Shown here piece by piece: positions 8,479-19,262 of a stretch of 64,000 nucleotides of DNA. How positions within the stretch are numbered: the stretch's first letter is position 1; every line of letters starts with the position of its first letter. The translations under genes and the position numbers were made by a program. The DNA is from Gammaproteobacteria bacterium (GTDB taxonomy: Bacteria; Pseudomonadota; Gammaproteobacteria; Pseudomonadales; Pseudomonadaceae), in assembly GCA_012728315.1 (NCBI GenBank), contig JAAYFI010000014.1:1-64000 (forward strand), read 5' to 3'. The notes below the pieces were generated by a model. The model searched no databases. It was not told where the DNA came from and saw only the letters and a list, made by a program, of their open reading frames with translations.

Positions 8479-9774
8479 TTAGCGCATCTGAAAATACTCT
8501 TTATGAAAGTTACGCGCGGGACAACCTAACTCATGCATGCCCTTTTGCAATGCATCCGCAAAACCTTGCGGGCCACAAAACCACACCTGGGTTTTGGCTG
8601 ACTGGTTTTGCAAAACATGCTCGGCACAGAGATGCCCGCGCTGATCACTGTAATGCAGGTGCAAAGTAATACTCGGTAAGTTTGCCACTAAGCGTTGTAA
8701 CTGTTCTGCAAACAGTGCCTCTTGAGCATTATTCACGCAGTAATACAGTGTTGCTTTCGGCGCTTGCTGCGGCGTGGCTTGCAAGGCTTGCAGCCAAGCA
8801 ATAAAAGGCGTAACCCCGATCCCCGCACCAATCCAAACTTGCTCGCCTTTACCGTCCAACTGCAGATCAAAACAGCCATAAGGTCCTTCCACAGCAACAG
8901 GGCGGCCGACATCTAATTCTGTCTGCAGACGAGTGGTGTAATCACCCAGCGCCTTAATCGCAAAAGTCACCTGACCATCACCTTGATCAGCACCGCACAC
9001 GGTAAAAGGATGCGCTCCTTCAAAGCGATCAAAGGTCAGAAAGGCAAACTGCCCAGGTTTATGCGTCCAGCTTTTCGGCAGCTGACAGGTCACTTCCAAC
9101 ACTTCACCCTTGTGCTGTTTTACGCTTAAGACATGGCCTTGATAACGGCGCGTATGGCCAATCTTCCCACTCAAGGCAATAAAAGCCGCATACACACCCA
9201 CAGCTGTTGAGACAGCCAATAACAACCCAGCCGGCCCTGTCCACCAGTTCGCAGGGGCTAAGACCACGCCATGGAAAGCCAGCGCAACATAGATAACCGC
9301 CAGTGTTTTATGCGCATAGCGCCAGATGTGGTAAGGGAAGCGCTGCCATAAGGTAATCACCAGCATCACGCCGAGTATCCACACCGACCATTCACCCAAA
9401 TCCTTAGCAGCGCCACGAAACACTTCTAAAAAAGTTTCAATCCGCGGTTCTTTAGCGCCACGCTCAAAGAATACTCGCAGCAAATCTTTTGATAAATCCA
9501 ATAAATAATGGCCCACCGCCAAGCCAATCGCCCAGATCCCTGCCCACTTATGCAAGCGGTACATTTTGTCCAAGCCATGCAGGCGTTTTTCCAACCACAG
9601 CGGCCGAATAGCGAGCAGCATAATCAGAGACATCAAGACAAAAGAGCCCAGCCCCGTCAAAAAAATCAACTGCTTACGCCACCACCACACATCCATCGTT
9701 GGGTTATGCCCAAGCACTGTCAGCCCCCAAGCGGCGAGCACCAACAACGCGACCCCGTACATTATTTTTTTCAT
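8479..9774 (-). CDS. Ferric-reductase-like transmembrane flavoprotein (FAD/NAD(P)-binding)
   Basis: A 431-residue inner-membrane electron-transfer protein. The first half has about six helices of the ferric reductase-like domain, with spaced histidines (LHKWAGIWAIGLAVGHYLL, YAHKTLAVIYVALAFHGVVL) that would bind two haems. The second half is a ferredoxin-NADP reductase-type module: HPFTVC for FAD, VEGPYGCF, then IGAGIGVTPFIAWLQAL and VWFCGPQGFADAL for NAD(P)H. ATG 9774 (MKKIMYG) is chosen because GGAG lies about 9 bases upstream; an upstream start adds only 13 poorly typical residues. Electrons probably pass from NAD(P)H in the cytoplasm to an acceptor across the membrane. Acceptor is unknown. 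Confidence 0.85.
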   Translation of the reverse strand: MKKIMYGVALLVLAAWGLTVLGHNPTMDVWWWRKQLIFLTGLGSFVLMSLIMLLAIRPLWLEKRLHGLDKMYRLHKWAGIWAIGLAVGHYLLDLSKDLLRVFFERGAKEPRIETFLEVFRGAAKDLGEWSVWILGVMLVITLWQRFPYHIWRYAHKTLAVIYVALAFHGVVLAPANWWTGPAGLLLAVSTAVGVYAAFIALSGKIGHTRRYQGHVLSVKQHKGEVLEVTCQLPKSWTHKPGQFAFLTFDRFEGAHPFTVCGADQGDGQVTFAIKALGDYTTRLQTELDVGRPVAVEGPYGCFDLQLDGKGEQVWIGAGIGVTPFIAWLQALQATPQQAPKATLYYCVNNAQEALFAEQLQRLVANLPSITLHLHYSDQRGHLCAEHVLQNQSAKTQVWFCGPQGFADALQKGMHELGCPARNFHKEYFQMR

Positions 9775-9897
9775 TGCTCTGGCTCCATAACATCCTGCGT
9801 TTAAGCCTAACATTGGCGCCTTAAATGAACCTTAATAAAACTAGAGGATTATTCTCGACTACACTGATTTTGAGAAGAGGCTGAATACAGCCAAAAC

Positions 9898-9985
9898 CTC
9901 ATGGCGAGCCTAGCGAAGCAATCCCATTGGCTTTGTATATCAACGCGAGAGACGGCTATGTCGCTTTGCTCTACACAATAACGGA
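9898..9985. repeat. Degenerate palindromic repeat (relic of the element at 21.3 kb)
   Basis: CATGGCGAGCCTAGCGAAGC followed by AATCCC (9900-9925) resembles the common short palindromic repeat with ends of the form CATTGCGAG..AGCGAAGCAATC. The expected inverted partner (GTCGCTTTGCTCTACACAAT, 9959-9978) is present but decayed. It shares AGCGAAGC with the left end of the clearer element at 21279-21368. It lies in the intergenic gap between the divergent ferric-reductase-like gene and ligB. The family link is inferred. Confidence 0.4.
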
Positions 9986-10014
9986 ATGCATCAACACTCA
10001 CTTAACACTCATAA

Positions 10015-11724
<1,710 letters not shown>

Positions 11725-11923
11725 CCCCAGCGGCAACACACAGCGCGCACCACACAGCAATGCCAGTAAAAAAACACCCTCCAAAAGGCGTATTGCTCTC
11801 ACTTCGGCAAATGTCCATTATGTGCGCGCTTGATTGAGCTGCAGTTCACAACAGCTCATCCACCTGCGCCTCTGCGCCCTTCATAAAAATAAGAAACATT
11901 GGCCAAGACAGCTCGTTCATTGT

Positions 11924-11939
11924 GTTACTGCACAGTAAC
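11924..11939. promoter_or_regulatory. Perfect 7-bp inverted repeat upstream of the DUF3360 gene
   Basis: GTTACTG-CA-CAGTAAC, a perfect 16-bp dyad ending 49 bp before the ATG of the DUF3360 gene. Its position suits an operator around the promoter. No regulator gene is adjacent, so the binding protein is unknown. The remainder of the 264-bp gap after ligB shows nothing else I can name. Confidence 0.4.
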
Positions 11940-11988
11940 GCTCTGCGCCTGTCTTTTTGTCTGACGCATATATTAAAAGAGCAACAAA

Positions 11989-13464
11989 ATGGCAAATGAT
12001 GATTCTCAAAGTTACCGTGCCCTGCACCGCCCTCGTACCGAGTTTGCTTCTCGTCAAGCCTACTTAGAGCACGAACTTAGCATTATGTCGCCACGCCGCT
12101 GGCGGATGAATTTGCCGTTTCGTGATTATCGCTTTGAGGCAGAAGACTGGGTGCCAGCATTGGCTGCAACCATTGGTAAAATTGTGATGGTGGCAGCCAT
12201 CGTCGCGGCTTTTGCCGGCCCTTTAGGTCTCTCTAATGCATTTGTCATTGAAAATGCTCGCTATGAAATGCTTATCGCCGCGATTTTATTTGTGGTGTTG
12301 TTCTCAGGCTTTCTAATTCCAACAGCCAACTTACCAGGTACCCATGGCCCGTTAATCCCCTTAGTGCCCATTATTGTTGCCTCCGGCGGCCACCCAATGG
12401 CGCTGGGGCTTATGATCGGTGCTTTAGGCTTTGTACTGGGGGTATTCCGAGGCGGCAGCTTACTGGCGCGCCTGACCAGTGACGGTGTTTGTGGGGGCTT
12501 ATTGCTGTTTTTAGGCTTTATCGGCATGACCTCGCAAATCAAAAATCTGTATGCCTGGGCCGACGGCTTTGATATGGGTTATATCGCCTTCACCGTAGTA
12601 CTGGCCACCATCATTATGTACGCCTACTTAGAGCATATCGGTAAGCGTTGGCTCGCCATCCCCTTGGGCGCGGTACTGGCTGCTGTAGTTGCCTTTGCGC
12701 TGGGCGCGCCTTTTGAGTTCACTACAGAACCGGGGCTGCCAAATCTGAATCCAGCCTACTGGTGGGGCGCAGAAACCGGCTGGAAACTCGGTCTACCGCA
12801 GCTGCACCACTTTATTGCGGTAGCGCCTTTTGCTGTATTGGCAGTGGCGATGTGGTCACCGGACTTTTTAGGCCACCGCGCGTTCCAGCACCTCAACTAC
12901 CCTAAAAACGCTAAAAAAGTCATCATGAATATTGATGACACCATGTGCGTGGCCGCTGCGCGACAAGTCGTTGGTACAGCTTTAGGTGGCGGTAATATCG
13001 CCTCCTCATGGGGCACTTATATTGTTCCGGCAGCGATTGCCAAGCGCCCGATTCCAGCTGGCGCAGTTTTAACCGGTTTACTCTGTGTGGTTGCTGCAGT
13101 TTGGGGCTATCCAATGGACTTAGCCATCTGGCCACCCGTACTCAGCGTCGCGTTGATTGTGGGTGTGTATTTGCCGCTGCTAGAAGCCGGTATGCAAATG
13201 ACCCGTGAAGGTAAAACCTCGCAGTCAGCAGCGATTGTGATTTTCTCATCTGCGCTAGTAAACCCAGTATTTGGCTGGTCGTTAACCGTACTACTGGACA
13301 ACATTGGCATCATTGGCGACAAAGAACGCGGGCAAAAAATGACCCATACGGACCGCTGGGTTATTCCATCCATCGTATTTATTGTGCTCTGCGCAGTGAT
13401 GGCGGGTATCGGTATGTTCCCAGGTATTCCAGCGCTAATGGAATCGTTCCGCGCACTGCATTAA
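11989..13464 (+). CDS. DUF3360 family integral membrane protein, putative permease
   Basis: A 491-residue polytopic protein with about 12 hydrophobic helices starting near residue 55. The soluble N-terminus (HRPRTEFASRQAYLEHELSI, then RWRMNLPFRDYRFE) and the helix WVPALAATIGKIVMVAAIV match the DUF3360 family of Vibrio and Pseudomonas as I remember it. Conserved-looking transport segments are LPGTHGPLIPLVPIIV and AARQVVGTALGGGNIASSWG, the latter like the half-helix regions of the UraA/SLC26 fold. A transport role is inferred and the substrate is unknown. The Shine-Dalgarno is weak (AAAGAG). A perfect dyad stands 49 bp upstream. It ends 58 bp before the convergent cytochrome gene. Confidence 0.75.
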   Translation: MANDDSQSYRALHRPRTEFASRQAYLEHELSIMSPRRWRMNLPFRDYRFEAEDWVPALAATIGKIVMVAAIVAAFAGPLGLSNAFVIENARYEMLIAAILFVVLFSGFLIPTANLPGTHGPLIPLVPIIVASGGHPMALGLMIGALGFVLGVFRGGSLLARLTSDGVCGGLLLFLGFIGMTSQIKNLYAWADGFDMGYIAFTVVLATIIMYAYLEHIGKRWLAIPLGAVLAAVVAFALGAPFEFTTEPGLPNLNPAYWWGAETGWKLGLPQLHHFIAVAPFAVLAVAMWSPDFLGHRAFQHLNYPKNAKKVIMNIDDTMCVAAARQVVGTALGGGNIASSWGTYIVPAAIAKRPIPAGAVLTGLLCVVAAVWGYPMDLAIWPPVLSVALIVGVYLPLLEAGMQMTREGKTSQSAAIVIFSSALVNPVFGWSLTVLLDNIGIIGDKERGQKMTHTDRWVIPSIVFIVLCAVMAGIGMFPGIPALMESFRALH

Positions 13465-13522
13465 GTGTACCGCAGCGTGTTGAGCGTTCGGCCATTGCGG
13501 CGCGAGCGCTCAACGCTCTGGA

Positions 13523-13966
13523 TTAATAAGCGCGAAACTCTTTATGGCAAGACTCGCAGGCATCCTCAACCGATTGCACGCGCAAGGCCAAGACACTTTC
13601 GTTCAGTGGGGGCTGTGTGGTGCTGGCCACTAAGCGCGCAGTTGTACTCTCCAATTCACGCGCCAGCTCTTGAAAGCGTTCTTGCTGCTGCCAAACATCA
13701 TCGCGGGCTGACGTTTTCTCATCTTCTTTGATACTAGGAAAATGCTGCCAAGGCGTTTTGGCTAGGGCATCAAGCTGCATTGCTTTTTCTACAAACAGCG
13801 CTTCATCGTATTTAATACGACCACGTAACATGCCGCCTAAATCTTCGCTGACATTAAGCATTTCTTTAAAAATCGCTTTACGCTTGCCTAATGGAGAGTT
13901 GGGATCAACACCACCACACGCGCCCAGACTGAATACCACTGCCAACAATACACCGCGCTTTAGCAC
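13523..13966 (-). CDS. Lipoprotein cytochrome c-prime family protein
   Basis: A 147-residue envelope haem protein. The N-terminus MLKRGVLLAVVFSLGACGG is a lipoprotein signal with lipobox LGAC. The single haem motif CESCHKEFR is near the C-terminus, the placement typical of cytochrome c-prime four-helix bundles, and the body is helical (MLNVSEDLGGMLRGRI; ELARELESTTARLV). Members bind c-type haem and often gases such as NO. The start is GTG at 13966: AAGAAGGTGA (13971-13980) is five bases away, while the ATG at 13968-13970 is out of frame. Convergent with the DUF3360 gene; no partner oxidase or regulator is seen. Confidence 0.82.
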   Translation of the reverse strand: MLKRGVLLAVVFSLGACGGVDPNSPLGKRKAIFKEMLNVSEDLGGMLRGRIKYDEALFVEKAMQLDALAKTPWQHFPSIKEDEKTSARDDVWQQQERFQELARELESTTARLVASTTQPPLNESVLALRVQSVEDACESCHKEFRAY

Positions 13967-14131
13967 ACATTCACCTTCTTAATTAAATACTCATTGATTC
14001 GCTTACACCGCAGCCAAAGCATGTACAAGATGCTTATATTTGTCGTAAAAATGATAAATAAAGCATCCTGCATCCTAACGCCTGCGGCAATGCCCCATTA
14101 GAGATTTGCCGACAACCTACCGCGCTGAAAC

Positions 14132-14518
14132 TTAGGCAGACACAACAAACAAACTCACAATCAAACCGATGCCAACAAACCACACCAGAGAACGCAGTGT
14201 GGCCCAATCAGCGATATAGCACAGAGTATACAGTACTCGACTGAGCACAAAGGCCATGGCCAGCTGATCCAACAGCGCTTGTTCAGCACCTGCGGCCAAA
14301 TGCGCAATAATCACCGCGGCGGCAAATGCAGGAGTGATTTCAAAGCCGTTTTGCTGCGCATTGTTCGCGCGTTTAGCGACACCCTGCACAGTCGCTAAGA
14401 AGGCGCGCGGATCATGATTGTCTTTTGGGGTAAAATTACCGGCACTGGCTTTCGCCCAGATGGTTGCCACATAAGGCAACACAATGGCCGCCAGCACACA
14501 CCAATATGCAATGGTCAT
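14132..14518 (-). CDS. MAPEG family membrane protein
   Basis: A 128-residue protein with four predicted helices. It begins MTIAYWCVLAAIVLPYVATI, and carries RANNAQQNGFEITPAFAAAV, matching the MAPEG signature region in which bacterial members read RAxxAQxNxxE. It ends in a strongly hydrophobic LVWFVGIGLIVSLFVV. MAPEG proteins include membrane glutathione transferases and many bacterial proteins of unknown role. ATG 14518 is chosen because CAGGAGCAG lies directly upstream, which removes a 24-residue non-homologous extension. It is divergent from ahcY, so its promoter lies between 14520 and 14610. Confidence 0.85.
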   Translation of the reverse strand: MTIAYWCVLAAIVLPYVATIWAKASAGNFTPKDNHDPRAFLATVQGVAKRANNAQQNGFEITPAFAAAVIIAHLAAGAEQALLDQLAMAFVLSRVLYTLCYIADWATLRSLVWFVGIGLIVSLFVVSA

Positions 14519-14608
14519 AACTGCTCCTGCTTTCATTATTTTTATAGGTTGAAGCGCCACTTTAATACAAATCAACCAAGACAAAAGCATTTCTTCAGCA
14601 CTTAGCTA

Positions 14609-14637
14609 TTGGGCAATTGGCAAAGCCTCGCTATAAT
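14609..14637 (+). promoter_or_regulatory. Sigma70-type promoter of the SAH riboswitch-ahcY-metF transcript
   Basis: TTGGGC at 14609-14614 and TATAAT at 14632-14637 are separated by 17 bp, giving a near-consensus housekeeping promoter. Initiation would fall near 14644, about 28 nt before the riboswitch. Confidence 0.65.
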
Positions 14638-14671
14638 CAGCCGCGCATCACGGCTCAGTCGTGACCGCCAA

Positions 14672-14768
14672 CAGGTTCGAGGGGCGCTGCAGCAGGATTC
14701 TCCTGTCAGGCTCGAAACAGTTGCCTTCCAGTTGTATGTACAACTGCATATTTTGCAAACGGCGCCCA
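14672..14768 (+). promoter_or_regulatory. S-adenosylhomocysteine (SAH) riboswitch
   Basis: The core reads TTCGAGGGGCGCTGCAGCAG, then a short apical hairpin (AGGATTCTCCT) and CAGGCTCGAA. TTCGAG (14676-14681) pairs with CTCGAA (14711-14716), and GAGGGGCGCTGC plus CAGGCTCG are hallmark SAH-riboswitch positions. GGGCGC (14682-14687) can pair with GCGCCC (14762-14767) as the closing pseudoknot, and CAGTTGT-ATGT-ACAACTG (14729-14746) forms a stem between them. It precedes ahcY, the enzyme that removes SAH, so SAH binding is expected to raise expression. Confidence 0.9.
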
Positions 14769-14797
14769 TTCGCTAATTACGAATGGAGAACTCTTTA

Positions 14798-16198
14798 ATG
14801 AGCGCTATTGCTGATTTTACTGATTACAAAGTTGCGGATCTATCACTGGCCGATTGGGGCCGTCGTGAAATTATTATTGCTGAATCTGAAATGCCGGCCT
14901 TGATGGGTTTGCGCGCTAAGTACGCTGCTGAGCAGCCGCTTAAAGGTGCCAAAATCCTCGGCTGCATCCATATGACCATCCAAACTGCCGTATTGATTGA
15001 AACCTTGACCGCACTGGGTGCTGAAGTACGCTGGTCGAGCTGCAATATTTTCTCCACCCAAGATCAAGCCGCTGCGGCGATTGCGGCTGCAGGTATCCCT
15101 GTATTTGCTTGGAAAGGCGAAACCGAAGAAGAATACGAGTGGTGCATTGAGCAAACCATCCTCAAAGATGGCAAGCCTTGGGATGCCAATATGGTGCTTG
15201 ATGATGGCGGTGATTTAACTGCTATTTTGCACGAACGTTTTCCGCAAGTGTTAGACAATGTCCACGGTGTGACGGAAGAAACCACCACGGGCGTACACCG
15301 TTTGCTGGATATGCTGGCTAAAGGCACTTTGAAAGTTCCTGCCATCAACGTCAACGACTCAGTGACCAAAAGCAAAAACGACAACAAGTACGGTTGCCGT
15401 CACAGCCTCAACGATGCCATTAAGCGCGGCACCGACAACCTATTGTCCGGTAAGCAAGCATTAGTGATTGGCTACGGTGATGTAGGTAAAGGCTCTGCAC
15501 AATCCCTCAGCCAAGAAGGCATGATTGTTAAAGTGTCTGAAGTTGACCCCATCTGCGCCATGCAAGCCTGCATGGACGGTTATGAGCTGGTCTCGCCATA
15601 CATTGACGGTCACAATGACGGCACTGATGCCTGCATTGATAAAGCGCTGTTAGGCAAAATTGACTTGATTGTCACCACCACGGGCAACGCCAATGTCTGT
15701 GATGCAGGCATGCTTAAAGCCCTGAAAAAGCGCGCAGTGGTGTGCAACATTGGTCACTTTGATAATGAAATCGACACCGCTTTTATGCGTAAAAACTGGG
15801 CGTGGGAAGAAGTGAAACCACAGGTGCACAAAATCCACCGCACCGGTGCTGGCTCGTTCGATCCGCGCAATGACGATTACTTGATTCTGTTATCAGAAGG
15901 CCGTTTAGTGAACCTGGGTAATGCTACCGGTCACCCAAGTCGCATTATGGACGGTTCATTCGCTAACCAAGTGCTCGCGCAAATGCACTTATTTGAGCGT
16001 AAATTCGCCCAGTTAAGCGCTGAGCAAAAAGCTGCAGCATTAACCGTGGAAGTGTTACCGAAAAAGCTCGACGAAGAAGTTGCTCTCGAAATGGTCAAAG
16101 GTTTTGGCGGCGTAATCACTCGCCTAACCGATGCGCAGGCCGACTACATTGGCGTGCCTGTGGATGGCCCTTACAAGCCAGAAACCTACCGCTACTAA
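14798..16198 (+). CDS. ahcY: Adenosylhomocysteinase
   Basis: A 466-residue S-adenosylhomocysteine hydrolase, cytoplasmic and NAD-dependent, converting SAH to adenosine and homocysteine and so relieving product inhibition of methyltransferases. ATG 14798 ([20 protein letters not shown]) is chosen because GGAGAAC (14785-14791) is well placed, rather than an ATG five codons upstream. The catalytic region has [20 protein letters not shown] with the Cys and Lys typical of the family; the NAD fold has [15 protein letters not shown]; the C-terminus ends [11 protein letters not shown] as usual. Preceded by a SAH riboswitch and followed after a terminator by metF, giving a methyl-cycle unit. Confidence 0.97.
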   Translation: MSAIADFTDYKVADLSLADWGRREIIIAESEMPALMGLRAKYAAEQPLKGAKILGCIHMTIQTAVLIETLTALGAEVRWSSCNIFSTQDQAAAAIAAAGIPVFAWKGETEEEYEWCIEQTILKDGKPWDANMVLDDGGDLTAILHERFPQVLDNVHGVTEETTTGVHRLLDMLAKGTLKVPAINVNDSVTKSKNDNKYGCRHSLNDAIKRGTDNLLSGKQALVIGYGDVGKGSAQSLSQEGMIVKVSEVDPICAMQACMDGYELVSPYIDGHNDGTDACIDKALLGKIDLIVTTTGNANVCDAGMLKALKKRAVVCNIGHFDNEIDTAFMRKNWAWEEVKPQVHKIHRTGAGSFDPRNDDYLILLSEGRLVNLGNATGHPSRIMDGSFANQVLAQMHLFERKFAQLSAEQKAAALTVEVLPKKLDEEVALEMVKGFGGVITRLTDAQADYIGVPVDGPYKPETYRY

Positions 16199-16205
16199 GC
16201 GTCCC

Positions 16206-16239
16206 AAAAGGGGCGGCCCGGCTGCCCCTTTTGTATTTT
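16206..16239 (+). terminator. Rho-independent terminator after ahcY
   Basis: AAAAGGGGC (16206-16214) pairs perfectly with GCCCCTTTT (16224-16232), with a 9-base loop and a T-rich tail TTGTATTTT. It sits eight bases after the ahcY stop and 38 bp before metF, so metF is either expressed by read-through or has its own promoter. Confidence 0.85.
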
Positions 16240-16276
16240 CGGCTGCCCATACACTTTGCTATTTAGGGACATTTCT

Positions 16277-17122
16277 ATGAGCAATCAACCTCGTGTTAGT
16301 TTTGAGTTTTTCCCCACTAAAACCGATGCTGGCCATGAAAAATTGCTAAGCACGGCAAAAAAACTGGCCACTTATAATCCTGAGTTTTTCTCCTGCACAT
16401 ACGGCGCCGGTGGCTCAACCCGCGACCGCACACTCAACACTGTTTTACAACTCGACAGTGAGATTAAAATTCCGACGGCACCGCATCTTTCTTGCGTGGG
16501 CGACAGTAAAGAAGATTTACGTGAACTGCTAAATTTATATAAAGACGCAGGCATTAAACGCATTGTGGCTCTACGCGGTGACCTGCCATCCGGTATGGGT
16601 ATGGCCAACGGTGAGTTGCGCTACGCCAATGAATTAGTCGAGTTCATCCGTCACGAAACCGGTGATCATTTTTATATTGAAGTGGCGGCCTATCCTGAGA
16701 TGCATCCACAAGCCCGTGATTTTGAAGTGGATTTGCAAAATTTCGCGCGCAAAGTGCAGGCTGGCTCTGATAGCGCAATCACTCAATATTTCTTTAATGC
16801 CGATTGTTACTTCTATTTTGTTGAGCGAGCGCGTAAACTAGGTCTCGATATCCCAATCGTGCCCGGCATTATGCCAATTACCAATTACAGTAAACTGGCA
16901 CGTTTTTCTGATTCTTGTGGTGCTGAGCTGCCTCGCTGGATACGCAAACAACTGGAAGCGTACGGTGATGACTCTGCTAGCATTCAAGCCTTTGGTGAAG
17001 AAGTCATTAGCCGTATGTGTGAACGCCTGCTAGAAGGCGGCGCACCGGGACTGCACTTCTACACACTTAACCAAGCTGAACCCAGTTTAGCTATTTGGGA
17101 TAATCTCAAGCTTAATTGCTGA
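16277..17122 (+). CDS. metF: 5,10-methylenetetrahydrofolate reductase
   Basis: A 281-residue MetF flavoprotein that reduces methylene-THF to methyl-THF, the methyl donor for homocysteine remethylation. It begins MSNQPRVSFEFFPTKT, with the FAD/folate barrel segment CTYGAGGSTRDRT and the catalytic-region glutamate in SFEFFP. RIVALRGDLPSG and EVAAYPEMHPQA are further family blocks, and it ends near FYTLNQAE. ATG 16277 is chosen since TAGGGAC lies about 8 nt upstream. It follows ahcY on the same strand, with a terminator between them, so the two act in the same methionine cycle but need not be at equal levels. Confidence 0.96.
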   Translation: MSNQPRVSFEFFPTKTDAGHEKLLSTAKKLATYNPEFFSCTYGAGGSTRDRTLNTVLQLDSEIKIPTAPHLSCVGDSKEDLRELLNLYKDAGIKRIVALRGDLPSGMGMANGELRYANELVEFIRHETGDHFYIEVAAYPEMHPQARDFEVDLQNFARKVQAGSDSAITQYFFNADCYFYFVERARKLGLDIPIVPGIMPITNYSKLARFSDSCGAELPRWIRKQLEAYGDDSASIQAFGEEVISRMCERLLEGGAPGLHFYTLNQAEPSLAIWDNLKLNC

Positions 17123-17200
17123 AACTCGGCCTAAGAGCCACTATAGCAATATACCTCCATCCAGTTTGATGCCCAGCGCAGGACATCACTCGTGGATGGG

Positions 17201-17269
17201 GTGCATACGTCTTATGCACTTGTATGGAGCATTTATAATTTTGCGCCCCAAAGTCGGCGGGTCGCCGAC
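17201..17269 (+). promoter_or_regulatory. Promoter region of rhlE with dyad and 5' hairpin
   Basis: GTGCATA-CGTCT-TATGCAC (17201-17219) is a perfect 7-bp dyad positioned over the expected -35. TATAAT follows at 17234-17239. GTCGGCG-GGT-CGCCGAC (17253-17269) is a GC-rich hairpin that would lie at the very 5' end of the mRNA, just before the Shine-Dalgarno AGGAAG. The -35 itself is poor, which fits regulated expression. Confidence 0.5.
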
Positions 17270-17283
17270 AACAGGAAGACTGC

Positions 17284-19077
17284 ATGTCATTTTCTTCCCT
17301 AGGTCTTTCCCAGACCCTGGTCAACGCCGTCGAAGCTGCCGGCTATACATCCCCAACTCCCGTACAATTACGGGCAATTCCTGCTGCTGTGCAAGGCCGT
17401 GACTTAATGGTCGCTGCACAAACCGGCACCGGTAAAACCGGCGGCTTTGCTTTGCCTATTTTAGAGCGCCTTTTTCCGAACGGTCAGCCTGATCGCGAAC
17501 AGCGTCACCGTCCGCGCCAACCACGCGCACTGGTTTTAGCACCGACCCGCGAACTGGCAGCGCAAGTCCACGACAGCTTTAAACTCTATGCCCGTGACCT
17601 ACCTTTTGTGAGCGCCTGTATTTTTGGCGGTGTAGGTATGAGCCCGCAAATTAATGCTGTTGCTAAAGGTCTCGATGTACTCGTGGCCTGCCCAGGACGC
17701 TTATTAGACTTAGTTGGCCAAGGCAAAATTGATTTAAGCGGCGTAGAAATTTTAGTCTTGGACGAAGCCGACCGTATGCTGGATATGGGCTTTATTCACG
17801 ACGTTAAAAAAGTTTTAGCCAAGTTACCCAGCAAACGGCAAAACCTGTTGTTCTCAGCCACTTTTTCCGCTGATATCACCAGCTTAGCCGGCCGCTTGCT
17901 GCATAATCCTGAGCGCATTGAAGTCACGCCGCCCAACACCACAGTAGAACGCATCGAACAGCGCGTATACCGTATCAAGGCACCGCTAAAGCGCGCTTTA
18001 TTAGCCCATTTAATCACCATGGGCGCGTGGGAACAGGTGCTGGTTTTCACCCGTACCAAACATGGCGCCAACCGCTTGGCTGAGTATTTATCAAAAAATG
18101 GCTTACCAGCAGCGGCGATTCACGGCAACAAAAGTCAAAACGCACGCACCAAGGCCTTAGCTGATTTTAAAGCAGGCCAAATCCGAATTTTAGTTGCAAC
18201 TGATATTGCTGCACGTGGTTTAGATATTGACCAACTCCCGCATGTAGTTAACTTTGAACTACCCAATGTTGAAGAAGACTATGTGCACCGCATTGGTCGT
18301 ACTGGCCGAGCGGGCCGTGCCGGTGAAGCCGTTTCTTTAGTGGCGCCCGATGAAGAGCGTTTGCTCAAAAGCATCGAACGCATGACCCGCCAAAGCATTG
18401 AAGAGGGTGACACCTTTGGCTTTGATCCCGACAGCGTAGTCATTGAAAAACCTGAACCCCGCGCCCCAAGACCACCACGTGCGGCGGCTCGCAACACCCC
18501 GCGCAGTGCTGATAAAACCAGCAGTACAGATAAGCCCAGAGGGAAACGTCCAGCAGAGCGCAATGAAGGTGATAGCGCCAATAAGCCTGCTCGTAGCCGC
18601 AAACCTCGTAATCCACGCACTGAGCGCAGCGTTGCAGCACCTATAATAGGCGCGCCCGAGCTGCCGCCCAATCGCGATCCCGAAGTTTTTTTAGATGATG
18701 CCATCGATAACTTTGGCAATAGCGTTGATTATGTCAGCCCTTATCAAAACAAAGGTCGCGGCCGTCGCCCTAATAACACCGCTGCGACTGCTGCTAGCCC
18801 TCGCTCAGGACGCCCTGCTCGTCAAGAACGTAGTGCTGCGCCCGCTGCAAACGAAAAACGCAGAGCGCCTCGAAAGCCACGTAACAATCCACGCAATGAT
18901 GACAGCCGCTTTGCTGGCAGAAGCAATGAGACGGCCGTAACGCGTGAGCGCGAGGCACCGCAACCCCTGATTATTCGTAAGGGTGAGCGCTTACCCAGCC
19001 TCGAACAACTGGAGCAACTGGAGTCGCGTACACGCACTAAAGAACGTCCAGCGTTGCTTACATCACGCACTGACTAA
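17284..19077 (+). CDS. rhlE: DEAD-box ATP-dependent RNA helicase, RhlE family
   Basis: A 597-residue RNA helicase. The core (about residues 1-375) shows the Q motif [19 protein letters not shown], motif [11 protein letters not shown], Ia [43 protein letters not shown] and [15 protein letters not shown]. Beyond residue 400 is a long, basic, low-complexity tail rich in Arg, Pro, Ala and Ser ([24 protein letters not shown]), as in the longer Pseudomonas RhlE proteins, which bind RNA and influence RNA decay. Start is ATG 17284 with AGGAAG upstream. Cytoplasmic; likely roles are ribosome assembly, mRNA turnover and cold adaptation. Confidence 0.93.
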   Translation: MSFSSLGLSQTLVNAVEAAGYTSPTPVQLRAIPAAVQGRDLMVAAQTGTGKTGGFALPILERLFPNGQPDREQRHRPRQPRALVLAPTRELAAQVHDSFKLYARDLPFVSACIFGGVGMSPQINAVAKGLDVLVACPGRLLDLVGQGKIDLSGVEILVLDEADRMLDMGFIHDVKKVLAKLPSKRQNLLFSATFSADITSLAGRLLHNPERIEVTPPNTTVERIEQRVYRIKAPLKRALLAHLITMGAWEQVLVFTRTKHGANRLAEYLSKNGLPAAAIHGNKSQNARTKALADFKAGQIRILVATDIAARGLDIDQLPHVVNFELPNVEEDYVHRIGRTGRAGRAGEAVSLVAPDEERLLKSIERMTRQSIEEGDTFGFDPDSVVIEKPEPRAPRPPRAAARNTPRSADKTSSTDKPRGKRPAERNEGDSANKPARSRKPRNPRTERSVAAPIIGAPELPPNRDPEVFLDDAIDNFGNSVDYVSPYQNKGRGRRPNNTAATAASPRSGRPARQERSAAPAANEKRRAPRKPRNNPRNDDSRFAGRSNETAVTREREAPQPLIIRKGERLPSLEQLEQLESRTRTKERPALLTSRTD

Positions 19078-19101
19078 ACCCCAGTTCGGCCCTTGACGCA
19101 C

Positions 19102-19141
19102 AAAGCCTCCAATGCATAAAACATGCATTTGGAGGCTTTTT
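19102..19141 (+). terminator. Rho-independent terminator after rhlE
   Basis: AAAGCCTCCAATGCAT pairs with ATGCATTTGGAGGCTTTTT, with one bulged base and a short loop, and ends in a T tract (19137-19141). It lies about 25 bp after the rhlE stop codon. Confidence 0.85.
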
Positions 19142-19262
19142 CATGCAAAATGTATGTATATCACTACTCGTAAGCATTGAACTGTACTGAGTTTTCTTTA
19201 TAAAACTTTGGTTAAAAACAATGGTGTTATACAGCTATGGCGCATGCCATTAAGGAACTCAT

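Noticed and set aside
18279-18719. 146-codon minus-strand frame inside rhlE
   Set aside because: Antisense shadow of the Arg/Ala-rich low-complexity tail of RhlE; no ribosome site or domain.
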